Positions 1-11,107 are shown, numbered from the stretch's first letter. The stretch is 64,000 bases of DNA from Ligula intestinalis (GCA_036362985.1 JAYGXS010000005.1:55683592-55747591); one strand, 5' to 3'. The notes: generated by a model from the letters alone, not told the origin. Made by a program: numbers and translations.

Positions 1-179
1 CATCACGGCTGAACTCCATGCCAGACCGAGTGGCAACTTCCTCCTAACTATTCTATACAAAATATATTGTTCCTACCACTCTGGCCTTCCCAAGATCTCC
101 CTTCTCCCCGTGGGAAACTGGCCTGGAAGATCACAGCCGTTAAGGTTAAACCTTCTTAGCCTCAACACCCTCCGCGATA
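1..179 (+). repeat. R0 foldback-family repeat, 3' half, cut by window start
   Basis: The block holds the family hallmarks in order: a CTATACAAAA segment where other copies read TGTACAGAATAAA, the CCACTCTGGCCTTCC block, and the terminal hairpin region ending CGCGATA at 173-179. It resembles 7330-7487, 27100-27250 and 44630-44777. The hairpin is partly decayed here (ATCACAG pairs poorly with CGCGAT). Confidence 0.6.
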
Positions 180-217
180 GGAGTGAGTGCGACCGTCAGC
201 ACATTTCCTTCCTTCCT

Positions 218-640
218 GATGCGCTTGGAATTATCACGGTGCACTAAAAGCCGTGGCCTGGAGGGTTGGCAACTGACGAGATAACTCTGTCCACGCAGTC
301 AGCCCAGTGTGTGTCTTGCTGGTTGGTCTGGCTACCTGGCTCCTCAATATGGCCTTTATGGCACTCCCATGTAAGTGAGAGCCTCTTACAAGGCGGTGTT
401 GTTGTGGCACGTACTGGAGTTTTGGCGCGCAAACCACCTGCGCTTCCCCTCCCCCTCCCCGTGCAATGACACCGGGTACAGGTGCGGGAGTGACCAGACG
501 GTGGGGTGTATTTTCCACGAGTCTACTTTCACTATATTCTCGCGGTGGTCACAGCGTTTGCCTTAGCTTGCTGAAGCTCGTGGTGGACCGTCGTCAAAAA
601 CGCCGGTTGAACTGTCGTGGGATGCAAAACCTCTGGAATG
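218..640 (+). repeat. R1 interspersed repeat, copy 1
   Basis: Three same-strand copies share a series of landmarks: TGATGCGCTTG plus AAAAGCCGTGG near the start, GGCCTTTATGGC in the middle, and a GTGGACCGTCGTC-like block near the end. The other copies are 1394-1905 and 26060-26450. No protein similarity was recognised. Family type unknown. Confidence 0.55.
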
Positions 641-1393
641 AAACTTCAAACAGGTGGAAATAGGACCAAATCGTGCGGTACGCGTAAACGAACTCTTCAC
701 CGTTGCCATTGACTGCACGCGCCCACCAATCGTTTTTGTTTCATCTTGTTATCGGAAATTGTTGAATATCGAAGGAAAGTAAAGCAGATGTAACGTGAGC
801 GTTGTTCACGCAATTCGCAGCTCAACCCTGCCTGTGGTGGATGTTGCTTGCATTAATCGAACAGGTCGGAGACACGTGTTTGTCAAATAGACTATTCAAT
901 TTTTACTATTGTAGTGTATAACTGCCTCTGCTGTACAGATTACTTGTGAATATACTGTTCCCCCTCACATCTTCCTCTTCTTGTACGACCCCACAATTAC
1001 AAGGTTCACCAGCTTGTTTCTCTCTCCCTTTTCAGCCCCGCCCACGGGCGCCAACCGACAACGGAGTATGGGGAGTACCTCTCAGTCGATGTCTGAATGG
1101 CTACCTCGTCTCACAAGGGTGCTGGCCCTGGCTTCGTGCAGGGCTGCTCTCACCCTTCTGAGATTCAACGTCTGTATGCATACACAATGCCAGACTTCAG
1201 CAAACCACGGTCCCTGCGGCCTGGTGGGCGCCGCCACTTTCTCTCTGTTCTGATTCCCTGTCGGTGCATGCGTTCGCGTTCCCACTGGGGTTCAGGTCCC
1301 GCCTAAGGTGACCGATCAACTAGGTGGTAGCAAGACGGTGAGGGAGAGAGTGAGGTCGACTCTCAGCGCGCTTCTCTACTCACTATAATCAAT
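641..1393. other. No recognisable gene; R1-flanking sequence at the right
   Basis: No conserved reading frame. About 1290-1390 resembles the sequence upstream of R1 copy 3 (a GACCGATC...CTAGG block near 26010), so R1 may extend further upstream than annotated. Confidence 0.35.
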
Positions 1394-1905
1394 CTGATGC
1401 GCTTGAATGTATCACGGTACGCTAAAAGCCGTGGTTTGGAGGGATTGCCAACTGACGGGCTAACTCGGGCCTCCTATGTTGCTGCTTCTCTAGTACGCGT
1501 GTGTTTGCGTTTGCGTATGTGAGGAGACGGAGGACCAAGAGTCAGGCTGCAATAGCTCCTTTTTAATGTGGCCTTTATGGCGCTCCCGCACACGCGGGGG
1601 CCTACCTAGCGAGTTAGCTGAGTCAAGTGTGCGCGTGTTGAGTGACTATCACGCCAACCATTTACACCCTCCCGCATTCCCGGTCTTATTGACTTTGTCT
1701 TTACAACGTAAACGGAGGTGGGAGCGGCGAGCGAGTGGGTAAATTCTCCGAAAGTCTGTTTTCGCTCTTTTAGCGTTGCTTCAGCTTGTTGTAGCCTTCG
1801 TGCGGCCTGTCTTAGTGTTTGTCTCGGCTTGCTTCAGCGTCTGTTGCGGTTCGTTGGACCACACGGCTGCCTATCGTCGAAATCGACGGGGAACTGTCGA
1901 ATATA
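1394..1905 (+). repeat. R1 interspersed repeat, copy 2
   Basis: Same landmarks as copy 1 (GATGCGCTTGAATGTATCAC, GGCCTTTATGGCGCTCCC, CGTCGAAATCGACGG), with an expanded middle. Open frames across it are not shared with the other copies, so I do not call a gene. Confidence 0.55.
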
Positions 1906-2240
1906 CTGTGCAGCATTTACTATGCCTCCAGAAACCAAACTGGTGTTGTTTCTTGTTACAGAGGTGGGAATCGCAATGGACTCCCGGGGCCAAAGGCTAA
2001 AACAGCACGTGACCAGGCGCGCTACAAACTGCCAAGCTGGCTGCGAAATATTCGCGGGAGAGCAGAAAGCCAATCAGCGTGTGCTGTTCCATCGAGTAAG
2101 AGTGAGGCCTCTATAATAACAGAGGTTGTCGCGATTTTTTTGCCGAACATTGTAGGCCAGAAAGTTCCGGAACTTGCTCTGCAATAAGCGTGGCATTAGT
2201 CGGAATTGCATTAAAGTGAACGCGCCAGTCTCAGAAAGAA
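1906..2240. other. No recognisable content
   Basis: Nothing I can support as a gene or repeat on either strand. Confidence 0.3.
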
Positions 2241-2284
2241 TTTGAGAAGAAGACAATACGATCGCTGGGAAGGGACTTTTATTC

Positions 2285-2327
2285 GCCTGTCTTCTCAAAG
2301 TCCGTCGTTGAGTGTTCACCAGAGACA
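2285..2327 (-). ncRNA. Degenerate minimal hammerhead motif (PLE-B type)
   Basis: On the minus strand CTGGTGA occupies the CUGANGA position and GAGAAGACAGG the GAAACATCAGG position. Stem II is mostly lost. Called only from alignment to the copies at 2458, 24998 and 35878; probably inactive. Confidence 0.35.
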
Positions 2328-2457
2328 TTAGCATAAACAGTAGCAGAAACGGGGAGTCATAAATTGTCATGAGTGTGCAGTATTATAGTTACTGTATCTC
2401 ATAAATACTGAAACTCTCTGCATAAATTAGCCATTTCTGCTATTGTTTATGCTAATT

Positions 2458-2498
2458 TCTCTAATGGAGAATCCGTAATGGACTTCGAAACATCAGGC
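2458..2498 (+). ncRNA. Minimal hammerhead-like motif (PLE-B type)
   Basis: CTAATGGA stands at the CUGANGA position, followed by a stem II of GAATCC/GGA(C)TTC with one bulge, then CGAAACATCAGG. This is the architecture described for minimal hammerheads in animal PLE ends, where stem III is almost absent. The core is mutated. Confidence 0.5.
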
Positions 2499-2535
2499 TG
2501 ATGAAAATTCCTGTCCCAACGGTTGCATTTGCTTC

Positions 2536-2826
2536 TTTTTTGCAATTAAGCGGAAGGTTTGAAAACTGTACGATTGGCTAGCAACTCGACGGCTGACTTC
2601 AACTTTAAATTTGACTGATCGTTTGATTGACGGCCTATGTATATTCGCCCGTGTAGGCCGATCGATAGCCTGCTTGGAGTGCGGCTATGGCTTGCAAGCT
2701 AATTGCTTGCTAAGGCTGTTCGTTAGGCTGTCCTAACAAAAACAACCAGAATTACGATAAATCACCGCAAGCTTTGGATTGTTTTAAAGTTGCGAAAATT
2801 CCCATAAGCGAACTCAGAGGAACCGT
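2536..2826. other. No recognisable content
   Basis: AT-rich, no supported feature. Confidence 0.3.
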
Positions 2827-2868
2827 TGGCGAGCATGCATAAGCTTTTGATAAATTCTCATCGGGCCA
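2827..2868 (-). ncRNA. Hammerhead ribozyme motif (PLE-A type)
   Basis: Minus strand order: stem I strand UGGC, core CCGAUGA (one change from CUGAUGA), short stem II GA...UC, AAAA in place of GAAA, stem III AGC/GCU, cleavage triplet CUC, then GCCA completing four-pair stem I. The changed core residues make activity doubtful; the fold is that of type I hammerheads. Confidence 0.5.
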
Positions 2869-3307
2869 TTACATATATATTAGAAGGGGGTCAAAGGGAA
2901 ACATGTCGTTAATTGCGTTCGCCGTTGCATGCAAATAAGCCAAGGGGATAAGGTGGGGGGAGTTGGGGGCTGATGAGTGAAGGCCAGTCTCTTGGCGATG
3001 ACGGTTTGCTGGGGCCAGTCCAGGGGAGGGGGGATGGAAATGTAGAAGGTGCTGAAAAGTGCATGCAGTTAAGTGACCGTTGGACGCAAAACGCCAAGGG
3101 CAAGTTATCTGCGCGCACTTTTCAGCGCTTTCTACGTCCCCGCCCGCCTTCCCGGCGCTGGCTCCAACAAACCGTCACGGCCGCAGAGCCAGCCTTCACT
3201 TATCAGCCCCCAACTCCCCCCACCCTATTCCCCTGACTTATTTGCATGGAATGGCGAACTCAATTGACGATAGGTTTATCTCTGACCCTGTTCTCATATA
3301 AACGTAA

Positions 3308-3350
3308 AGCTCTAATGATAATTTATCGAGAGCTTACATATGCTCGCTAA
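3308..3350 (+). ncRNA. Degenerate hammerhead motif (PLE-A type)
   Basis: CTAATGA, TAATTTATC, GAGA, GCTTACATATGC, TCGC in order match the PLE-A hammerhead positions, with changes in both conserved core blocks. It faces the minus-strand motif at 2827-2868. Confidence 0.35.
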
Positions 3351-3740
3351 CTGCTCTTCTAAATAAGCGCCAGTTATTGAGGCGAAGGATCCGCTGTTTC
3401 TGTAGGCTTGGGATGATATGATTGCTTCCAGAAGCCCGTTTTGCCTTCGTTTGTATCACAGCCGTCAGGATGGAACACTTCTCCCCTAACTCTACACCAT
3501 AGCCCTATGGACAACTGGCAGTCGGAGTTAGAGGCCCCGCATGTATGACATTAAACATCTATCTGTAATTTGAAAAGACTGCGTTCATATGTTACGTGGA
3601 AGCTCTTTTCTGCATCAGTTGCGAGAGATCTGAGGTTGGATTACTCGAACGGTTTTCAGATGCCGGACCGATATCGTTTTCGTCCTTATTCCCCCTCTGT
3701 TCCTCCCCCGCAAGTACAATACTCCAACTAACAGATCAAG
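3351..3740. other. No recognisable content
   Basis: No supported gene or repeat. Confidence 0.3.
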
Positions 3741-3840
3741 CTGTTGTAAAGAAGAAAAATATGCGATCACTGGAACGGCCGTTGTACTATTCTGAGCTTT
3801 CGGTTTCACGCAAGAGGTTATCGTCAGAGAAGATGAGAAA
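3741..3840 (-). mobile_element. PLE terminal fragment (E-like), with degenerate hammerhead
   Basis: GAAGAAAAATATGCGATCACTGGAACGG-like sequence at 3751 matches the start of the PLE-E ends at 21955 and 61165. At 3793-3829 the minus strand has a perfect CTGACGA core and CGAAAGC, but the segment between them no longer pairs. Confidence 0.45.
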
Positions 3841-6599
3841 GCACCAAGTGTTGGCTTATTTTTGTTGTCTAGCTACGATTAAATGGGGGATGATGGAGGG
3901 GTTAGCATTTGTGATTGGTCCATGCTCCCGCCCTCTCATCGCTTTTTTGCGCATCCTTGGTGTCGTGACAAGAACCTGGGGCACGCATATTTGCTTCTAT
4001 TCATGAGATCAATCTGCCTAAGGCCTAGTCTCTGGTGTTGTGCCTAGTTAAGGCATTTCCCTGATCCTTGTGACTTTTGTGGTGAGCTCCTCTGCTCGTT
4101 CTCAGAACAATGGGCTGTAGGATACTCCTGAAAAAGGAATTTTTACAAATAAAGATGAAAGCCCACTTATATAATTGGCATTCTTCTCGTATGCTCCGTT
4201 CTGTACGAAGGATAATGGTTGGATATGTAGCCGCATCTAATTATTCGTTCTGACTTAATTTAAATTACTCCTCCACCCTGTTGCTAATTTTTCGTCATAC
4301 ATTCCTCAAGTGTAATCCTGACTGTTAGGGTAGGAATAATATTGTGGCTAGGGCAAGATTAAGAGGTAATGGATACGCTTCAGCGTTTAAGTTTCAGACA
4401 TAGGGCTAAGGGTACGACCACTGAAGTTATCCACTACAAGTATATCTTCAGTTGCGACTATAACGAGGGTTGCATTTAACGACCTGTTCTGCATACTTTC
4501 TGATTGAATGTTATTGGTTCGACTGGAGCGCTTAGGCAATGTCCGACTTTTTCATATTTTTTGCGCAGTTACAGCTCATCACTTCCGGCCTTGAAAGGAA
4601 ATAATGACGTAAATGTATTTTTTTCCAACTTTTGCTTCTCTCAGACAACTCTGTTTATTTCGTTTGCTCTACAAATAAAACTATTTTTACACTGATTCTC
4701 ATATGACAGGATTTCTTGCATCCCTTTTTCAGACTGGAGCCACCTTTCCAATCGCCACAGCCAACGTACTTGAGTCCAAAAAGTTGTGGTTGTTTAATGG
4801 AGCCTAGAATCCATCGAATAAGATCCGGAAGAAATTATTGAAGTTTAAATCACCTTTTTTACCTGTTTGGCGCTCTTTTTGACTTAGCAATATTTATCAG
4901 GACAACAAAAACCACCAGGAAGTCAGTACGCCAGTTGATTGAGGGTTGATTCGTACATAGAATGAGCCTCCAAGGCATCCCCTCGACGTTGGTACTCGGG
5001 TGAAATTTCATCACCGCTTCATGCAACCTTAGGACACGCTGCTACCCACCCGAAGCCCCGCAGTTGTATGCCGCAGATTTTGCAGAGATAGGAACTGAAA
5101 ATACGTCAAGCACGCAGACCATCAATTAAAATCACAGGGGTAAATGTGACTTTGTTTGCTCGCAGCACAGACGGAAGTAATGGAATACACTATTAACTTT
5201 AATGTGCGCAAATATTTGGGGTCCAGATATCATATCGTGTTCATCCTCCCCGGAAGAGCAAGAAGAAGAGAGCGCAAGTGCTGAGACCAAATTGTATTTG
5301 TGCTGACGTTTCAAAAGCTCACTCGCTTCCATCGCCAAAATACCTTGCTTACTCTTCTGTGGGCCTTGAGTGAAATTGCCTCGCAACCGATCTTGTGAAG
5401 TAGCCGTGTTCCCTGCACGTGCGTTCGCTGCTGGTTGGCTCCGACGTGTTCGCTGCCGACCAATGGCGGGTCCGCGTCTCTTTTCAGTCCTGCGCCACTA
5501 TCGTGGTTGCCGTGGTGCCCTCCTCCTCTCCGCCATATGTTCGATCGATCGGCCGTTGGTTTTTGCTCGCAGCCCTGCCGGCTTCATGTTTGGGCGCGTG
5601 AGAAAGCGTGCTGTGCCGGTCGGATAATTCTCTGTCACCGCCACCCGTATTAACTATTAACTATTAATTTTCGAAGGGTGACCATTTTAGGTAGCTTCGC
5701 CACAAGAACAGGACGGCAAAAGTGAGATATTGTTGTCAGACATCGAATCCGTTAACAGACATCTTGACTTTCCTGTACCTTATAAAGTCCTACGTAAACA
5801 AGGTTCGTGCCAAGCGATTCATAACGAGGTTAAAAAAGCTAGCAGACACGATACGACGAGGCAGTCAGCCAAAGGAGGAGCGGAAGCTCACCACCCCTAC
5901 CCCCCTCCTCCCACAGATCGAGGTGATTACTCCTACCGCAAGTGGCCATACAGCTCACAAAATATCTAAGAAAAGAAATCCAATCAGCCCATAATCGAGT
6001 TGTGCAGCCAGAAGGTTGAACGCCTGAAATTTAACGTTTTAAAAGTGGTGACTTAGACAAGCACTTCGAAAAATCAATACGAGAAGTAATCCGTTCCCTC
6101 GAGTAAATTTACTTCGATAAACCGTCTTCCGGGACCTCTTAAATTTGCCAAATTTATCAGGCCTAGGAATTATCATAGCCAGACTACTCTACGGATAGGC
6201 CATGTGTAGGCATTCATTTGAACAACGAAGTGTCATTCAATTTATCTTCTAGTTTGTAACTGAAGTGACTGCAAAAGGTTTAGCCTATCTCAGTTACTCA
6301 GGACCACAGTAATCTGTCCTGCATATCTGCTTCGGTGGACATTTTCATGCATTTCGTTAGTGTTGTACCTTGCATTATGATTAGACATATCCTCATTCTG
6401 AGTATCAAGTTTTGCCAAAAACAGACACTTAATCGTTTATTAGCCATTCTTAAAACTATCCATCAAGACAGTGAGCGAATAAATTGGTTAGCAAATTTCC
6501 AACAGTTTTCATGCAAGTTATAATTTAACATTTTCAAATAATCTATAGGATGTAGGAGTCTACCACTGTGCTGATTCACGCTGCCTTCTTTTATCAGGC
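3841..6599. other. 2.8 kb without recognisable gene or repeat
   Basis: Mostly AT-rich, with a GC-richer patch at 5390-5640. Short open frames show no domain I recognise. A small (TATTAAC)3 tandem run lies at 5648-5667. Confidence 0.4.
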
Positions 6600-6950
6600 T
6601 AGCTATCTACTCGCACGCTACACACTCCCCGCTGTCAACCGCTGCGAGAGGCCGGGATCTACTAGTGGCCCTATCCTTCCCCTGTCTGCACGCAACTCAA
6701 GGCGCACGTGAGTGCCAGCCAAGTAATGTTCGCTTGTCCACCTGGCTGGCTGCCCAGTCCACTAAGAACGTCCCGCGGGCAAGGCTAGACAGCAGCCAAT
6801 ACAGTTTCGCGTACTGACTCGGCGTGCACACGAAGTTGGTTCTGGCGCATAGCTCAGCCTTTGTCTGTCTATTTTCCGACAGTACATTTCTGGGCGCCAA
6901 CACCGACGTGCTTTACTTGTGATTTGGGGGAACCTTCTGTTAGTCTACAG
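6600..6950 (-). repeat. R6 interspersed repeat, inverted copy
   Basis: The reverse complement of this block aligns through 38950-39240: GAAGGTTCCCCCAAATCACA, CGTGTGCACGCCGAGTCAGT, CCAGGTGGACA, and the terminal CACTAG...CTCTCGCAGCG. A shorter third copy is at 54190-54440. No conserved protein frame seen. Confidence 0.6.
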
Positions 6951-7079
6951 GCTTACCCTCTTGTTTACTAGCACTTGAAGAATCACATTAAACCTACTTT
7001 TAGTACCTTGAAAGAAAGTCCTGCCCAGTCTTCTATCTGACTGCTTACAAATCATTACTTACGCACATTTCTACACAGG

Positions 7080-7487
7080 CCTGCAATGAATAGCTCTGCG
7101 CGAAGGCTCACTTACGAGCGCTCCCTGGTTTCGGCCTCTGGGACAGCCAATCACAGGTGATGCAAACTCCCCGAGTATGTGGCGGCCAATAACACGCCCG
7201 CAGTCGTAGGCTGAATGCAATCTATCCTGACATTCGCATTCAAGGCCAACTCACATAGGGCTTGACTGGGATGACTGCCGCCAGACCTGCATTCCGGATG
7301 CCGTCCCGATAGGGAACGGACTGCACCCGTCCGAGAGTCAATTTCCTCCTACCTATTCTCCGACTCCTTCTGTGCAGAATAAACTGTTCTTACCACTCTG
7401 AACTCCTATGACTTCACTTCTCCTAAGGAACCAGATTGGAAGATCGCAGCTGCGAGGGTTAGTCTTATAAACCTTACCTCCTCGATA
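7080..7487 (+). repeat. R0 foldback-family repeat, single copy
   Basis: Contains AGTCAATTTCCTCC, TGTGCAGAATAAACTG, CCACTCTG, GGAAGATCGCAG and the terminal hairpin ending CTCGATA. The outer stem ATCG/CGAT and inner AGGGTT/AACCTT remain. Its upstream part is GC-rich with CCAATCAC boxes, as in 27000-27130. Confidence 0.55.
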
Positions 7488-8329
7488 TACCGTTTGAACT
7501 AATTCAAGCGTTCCGATTGGTTACAGGAATCTGCTCAACACGCACATGATAAGTTGCCCATCTGGTGCCGCGCTTAACCCGTGGTTTACAAAGTATGGTT
7601 TGCTTAGTTGCATTTGCTGGTCAGATACCGATATGTGTACCTAAAATATGGAACTGACAATGATAGGGCATTTTAGGAAAGGAAAGGTGCTGTTCGTAAA
7701 CATCGAGGGGGAAAATCCTACTTGCGCTGTGTGCATATTATAATGCTTTGAATAATCACCTGGTGGGATTCACGAATGGGCATAACAATTTTTTGCGAAT
7801 TTCCTGCCATTTCATGAATAATATCACCTACTGTTTAGATTATTTTAGCAACCGCATAGGAGTAAGCTAAAGCATTCAGCCCCATTTTGTAAAATAAACT
7901 TCCGTAATTCTGACTTATAGCATACGCAATTATTTTCATTTGTGCTCTACGCAGCATCAGGTTTATTTACCTGTTCACTTAAAAAATGATGGCGTTGGCT
8001 ATCCTGCCACACTTGATGTTTGGTGCTATCCCATGACTTTTCAGCTATTAGTACAGAATGGGAAAGAAGGACTCAAGTCGAGTTAATAGGCCACCACTTT
8101 TGATTTTGCTTTCTAGAATACCTTTCCACGATACCTCTGAGCAGTGGCTGTTTACTTAAAGCTATTGGAAACTTCAAACCAATCATCTGTGGCAGTACGT
8201 TCTGGACCCAGCCGATTTTTCAGCTTCCTTTTTATTTATTTATCCTAGCTAGCTTAACTGTGACGATACTTACGAAATGAGGCCAATGTTCGCCTCCCAG
8301 GTATGTGTGTAGATAAATAAGTAGAAGGT
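7488..8329. other. No recognisable content
   Basis: AT-rich sequence without supported gene, repeat or RNA. Confidence 0.35.
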
Positions 8330-8640
8330 CGGTCACGAGTTCAATTACGCAGCTGTCAGGGTAATCGCGCACGCCGACAACAAAGCAGACCGCGAATTGA
8401 TTGAAGCCTGGGCCTCAGATGAGAACTCAGTCAATCGATTTATCGATCTGACGTCGGCATACATCGCCTTGCGCAGGCATCACCGGACTGATGATACCGG
8501 CGGTAGACTGCCACCCCTACCCTTCCCCTCCGTAACGGTTGATTGGCCCCTGCCTCCTCTAACTGTTGCTTGTATTTCGTTGCCTTTTATCTCTAAAGCT
8601 GGACTCCAGCAGGAGCCCGAAGGTTCAGACAAGTAAAACT
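8330..8640 (+). pseudogene. PLE-D GIY-YIG C-terminal fragment and element end
   Basis: The frame at 8397-8510 encodes EAWASDENSVNRFIDL and AYIALRRH, a C-terminal signature of the Penelope-like GIY-YIG endonuclease region. It aligns with 32020-32158(+) and the inverted pieces at 31800(-) and 52040-52180(-). Only the last part of the protein remains; RT and the catalytic GIY-YIG core are absent. The 3' end (8590-8632) carries a degenerate minimal hammerhead. The fragment is 5'-truncated, as PLE copies usually are. Confidence 0.65.
8590..8632 (+). ncRNA. Degenerate minimal hammerhead (PLE-D type)
   Basis: CTCTAAAGC in the core position, stem II GGACTC/GGAGCCC (five of six pairs), then CGAAGGTTC. 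Comparison with 31661-31698(-) suggests an ancestral CUGANGA...CGAAAGCUUC. Confidence 0.4.
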
Positions 8641-9059
8641 GTGATTCCGGTGATCTAAACGCCTCGCACTTCTCTATCTGTGATGATACTTGCCAAAACC
8701 TTTGAAACCAGAGCGATTTCCATAGAAAGTCATGCCGGGAAATTCATAACAGGAGGGCATTTGCCTGAATGAGACTGCGAATTTATTTCTTTTCCATCTC
8801 ATGGGATGAGAGTTGTAGAGCTATATCACTACAAATATACAAAAATGTCTTGGCAAATACACAATGGAAAACTTTCTAAGGTAGGCTAACTGCTAGTAAG
8901 TGATTTACTAGAGTATTCTAATGGGAAAATGTGTTTTTGTGTTATATTTGAGTTTTAAAAAATGGTTATTGATAAGTTTAAACAACGCATAAGTTGAGCC
9001 AAGAGCCCACAGAGTATGCAATCATAGTAGACATTCTAATCTTACCCACACATTTTAGG
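8641..9059. other. No recognisable content
   Basis: AT-rich, no supported feature. Confidence 0.3.
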
Positions 9060-9560
9060 GAATTTAAACTTCTTCGCTATGGAACGAATACTTAAAATGA
9101 AACTTGCTTAGAGATTTACGGAGATGGCCCTTGTTATAATGAGGGCAGGCTCGTCCGAGAGAATGAAAACGTGTCGCTTCAAATATCTTAACTGAAACTA
9201 CACAAGAAATATCAGTAATGGGATCGTTTAAGCACGAATAATTTTGTTTGCCATGTTTTATTAATTTATGCATACGGTTCTTTACCTAAATCCTTCGAAG
9301 ACCATAACTATGTGACCCTAGCTGTTGTGTCAGTTGTTAATATGTTAAATCCGAACACTCAAAATCTGTAGGGCCTTCTTATCAGAATTTTTCACCGACG
9401 CTACGTGGTGTTTTGGCTCACGAAGACAAAAGGACCGTCGTCTGAGGATCGGGTTGTTGTCGTGCTGGGAATATGTGTTTTTGGTGGGCCCTCTCAAGGC
9501 ATGCCCCTCGGCACTAGGACAAGGGCTGTTGTTGCATTGCTGCTACCAGCTAGCTTCGAT
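9060..9560 (+). repeat. R10 repeat, copy 1
   Basis: Aligns in order with 11590-11960: TTTAAGCACGA, TTAATTTATGCA, CCTAGCTGTTGTGT, TTAAATCCGAA, TTTTTCACCGA, GGACCGTCGTCTGAGGATCG and GGGCCCTCTCAAGGCATGCC. The second copy has kept both inverted arms; this one has one arm. Confidence 0.55.
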
Positions 9561-9597
9561 TGTGGCTGCTGTCCCAAGGTCCTCACGAGGCCCGCCA

Positions 9598-9640
9598 GGC
9601 TTGACCTAGTCACTAGGTCAAGCCACTAGGTCCTAGTGGC
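9598..9640. repeat. Two overlapping perfect odd palindromes
   Basis: 9598-9624 is a 13+1+13 base perfect palindrome (GGCTTGACCTAGT, centre C). 9622-9640 is a second 9+1+9 palindrome (GCCACTAGG, centre T) sharing three bases with the first. Both are rich in CTAG. Function unknown. Confidence 0.8.
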
Positions 9641-9644
9641 TGCC

Positions 9645-9720
9645 CTAGTGTCTCCTTTTTCCCCTGCGTCCCAACGGCCGTGACAAGCTCTTTAAGTAAC
9701 AGATGCTACAATAAGCACGG
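9645..9720 (+). repeat. R11 short repeat
   Basis: CCTGCGTCCCAACGGCCG followed by a GACAAGCTC-like segment matches the reverse complement of 48660-48720. Confidence 0.45.
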
Positions 9721-10009
9721 CCGCCTCAGCCTTGATCTCAGCTTAGTCGAGGCCGCCAGGTCTGCAGGCAGCGCGCACCTAGCGCGCGTCGGCCAGCCTA
9801 CCTTCTCACCCATAGTTCCTTGTGTTCATGTTCCCCTGGCTGGCCCTTTGATCTGCCCAATCAGACAACCCACATGCACTCCGGTGTCCTGACCCGAACA
9901 ATTGAAAACACATGCATAACACACCGCTGCTGACAGGCTCCCAGACGGACGCTTTTATCTCTTGCAAGCAAACAGTCTATTCACGGCAATCTTCTTCTTA
10001 ATAAAACCT
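9721..10009. other. No recognisable content
   Basis: Moderately GC-rich; nothing supported. Confidence 0.3.
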
Positions 10010-10069
10010 CTGCATGCGGCTCTCCTGGCTGGGCCGTCTCTTGGCTTGGGGACTATTTTACTTCCCGCA

Positions 10070-10950
10070 CCCAATTCATTCAGAGCGGGAAGCGAAAATC
10101 CACGATCCTTCCCAACAATTGTGGAGTTCTGCAGGGGTCCCTATTATCCCCTCATCTTTTCTCCCTCCATACTGATGACCTACGATCTCCAAACGCATGC
10201 TTGTTTGTCAAATATGCTGACGACATGGTTGTCGGCCATCCTCTCAAAAGCCAGACCCATCTTCAAACACTGAAGGATGGATTGGATCATGTCACAGCAT
10301 GGTCGTCAGAAAATGGCCTTTTACTTAATGAGCGGAAGTCAGTCCAGAGTATCTTCAGGCTGCGACCCTCCTCCAGTCCTGAAACCATCGACTTTTTGCC
10401 CAACAAGGTATCCTCCTTCCGATACCTTGGTGTAACAATAGCTTCCAACCTCTAATTTACTCTTCATATTGAAGACCTTTTTATTAAAACCCGCAAACTT
10501 TTATATTATATCCGCCGCTTGCGTTCTTATCGCACCCTGCAAGCCCTCATCTGGCGTTTTATAGACGCTTGTATCCTCCCTCTCATTCTTTACTGCTCTT
10601 CAGTTACCTTTCCAGCACTACTCAAGAAAGATTTTATTAGTATTAAACGTATTCTCCGCATGCTCTCTTCAGCTGCCGCCTAATCCTATGCTTTTTTAGC
10701 TGACCTTATAATTTAGCAGCATTTCAAATCGGTCAAGAATTTCGTGGACCGTATTCTTAGTGAGGATGCTCACCCTCTCCACTCCGAACTAATGGCTGCG
10801 AAGTCTTCTCGTACGACGCGCCAAAACTTCCGATATATGACATGTCGTACATCGGCCTACCAGAACTCGATACTCCCATTCTTAGCACGCTTCCTCACGT
10901 GTAAAGAAACGGAAATTGAGAAGCTGAAGGCCGACCTGACTCCATAACTG
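10070..10950 (+). pseudogene. LINE reverse transcriptase, C-terminal half, with three stop codons
   Basis: One reading frame runs through the segment. GVLQGSLLSP (RT block before the catalytic motif) lies near 10125, the catalytic FVKYADDMVV near 10204, and FRYLGVTI near 10420. A basic thumb-like region KTRKLLYYIRRLRSYRTLQA follows. The frame has in-frame stops at 10453, 10681 and 10714, but no frameshift is needed, and it ends at about 10947. The endonuclease and N-terminal RT are missing. Closest style is the CR1/Jockey group; exact clade not assigned. Confidence 0.75.
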
Positions 10951-11107
10951 ATGTGGTAATCGTGCCGACTTCTTACTTTGAGTTTTCTGTGATCTTTGAC
11001 CGTTTACTCTTGAGTTTTTGGACCCTTTAACTTACTTTAGTTCTTGCTCTTTGTGAATGGAGCCATTTTTTTGCTGAAAGTTTGATATTATCATCGAAAT
11101 AAAGTTC

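Larger units (their letters stand above)
2241..2535. mobile_element. PLE-B terminal repeats in inverted (head-to-head) arrangement, no coding part
   Basis: Two copies of the same Penelope-like end face each other. The minus copy is about 2241-2335 and the plus copy about 2440-2535, separated by about 100 bases. Both carry TTTATGCTAAT, a CTCTNNTG core, GGA, a CATCAGG/GACAGG block, a CCCAGCGATCG-like block and a cytosine/thymine-rich CTTCTTC tail. The same end flanks the coding PLE-B copy at 35083-35970 and is inserted alone at 24971-25084. Confidence 0.6.
2827..3350. mobile_element. PLE-A terminal repeats as an inverted pair
   Basis: The left arm (about 2827-3060) and right arm (about 3110-3350) are inverted copies of one sequence. 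Each runs from a hammerhead motif through TTTGCATG/CATGCAAA, a G-rich or C-rich block, CTTCACTTATCAGCCCCCAA, and GTGCATGCAGTTAAGTGACC or its counterpart. The spacer is about 45 bases. The 3' parts of the coding PLE-A copy and of 27710-28010, 30426-30670 and 60395-60990 share this layout. No coding sequence remains. Confidence 0.6.

Noticed and set aside
1718..2187. Overlapping frames of 120-130 codons
   Set aside because: They lie largely within R1 copy 2 and are not conserved in the other two R1 copies.
2909..3267. Proline-rich frames on both strands ending in similar peptides
   Set aside because: The similarity arises because both read inverted arms of the same PLE-A end, in its C-rich block; not a gene.
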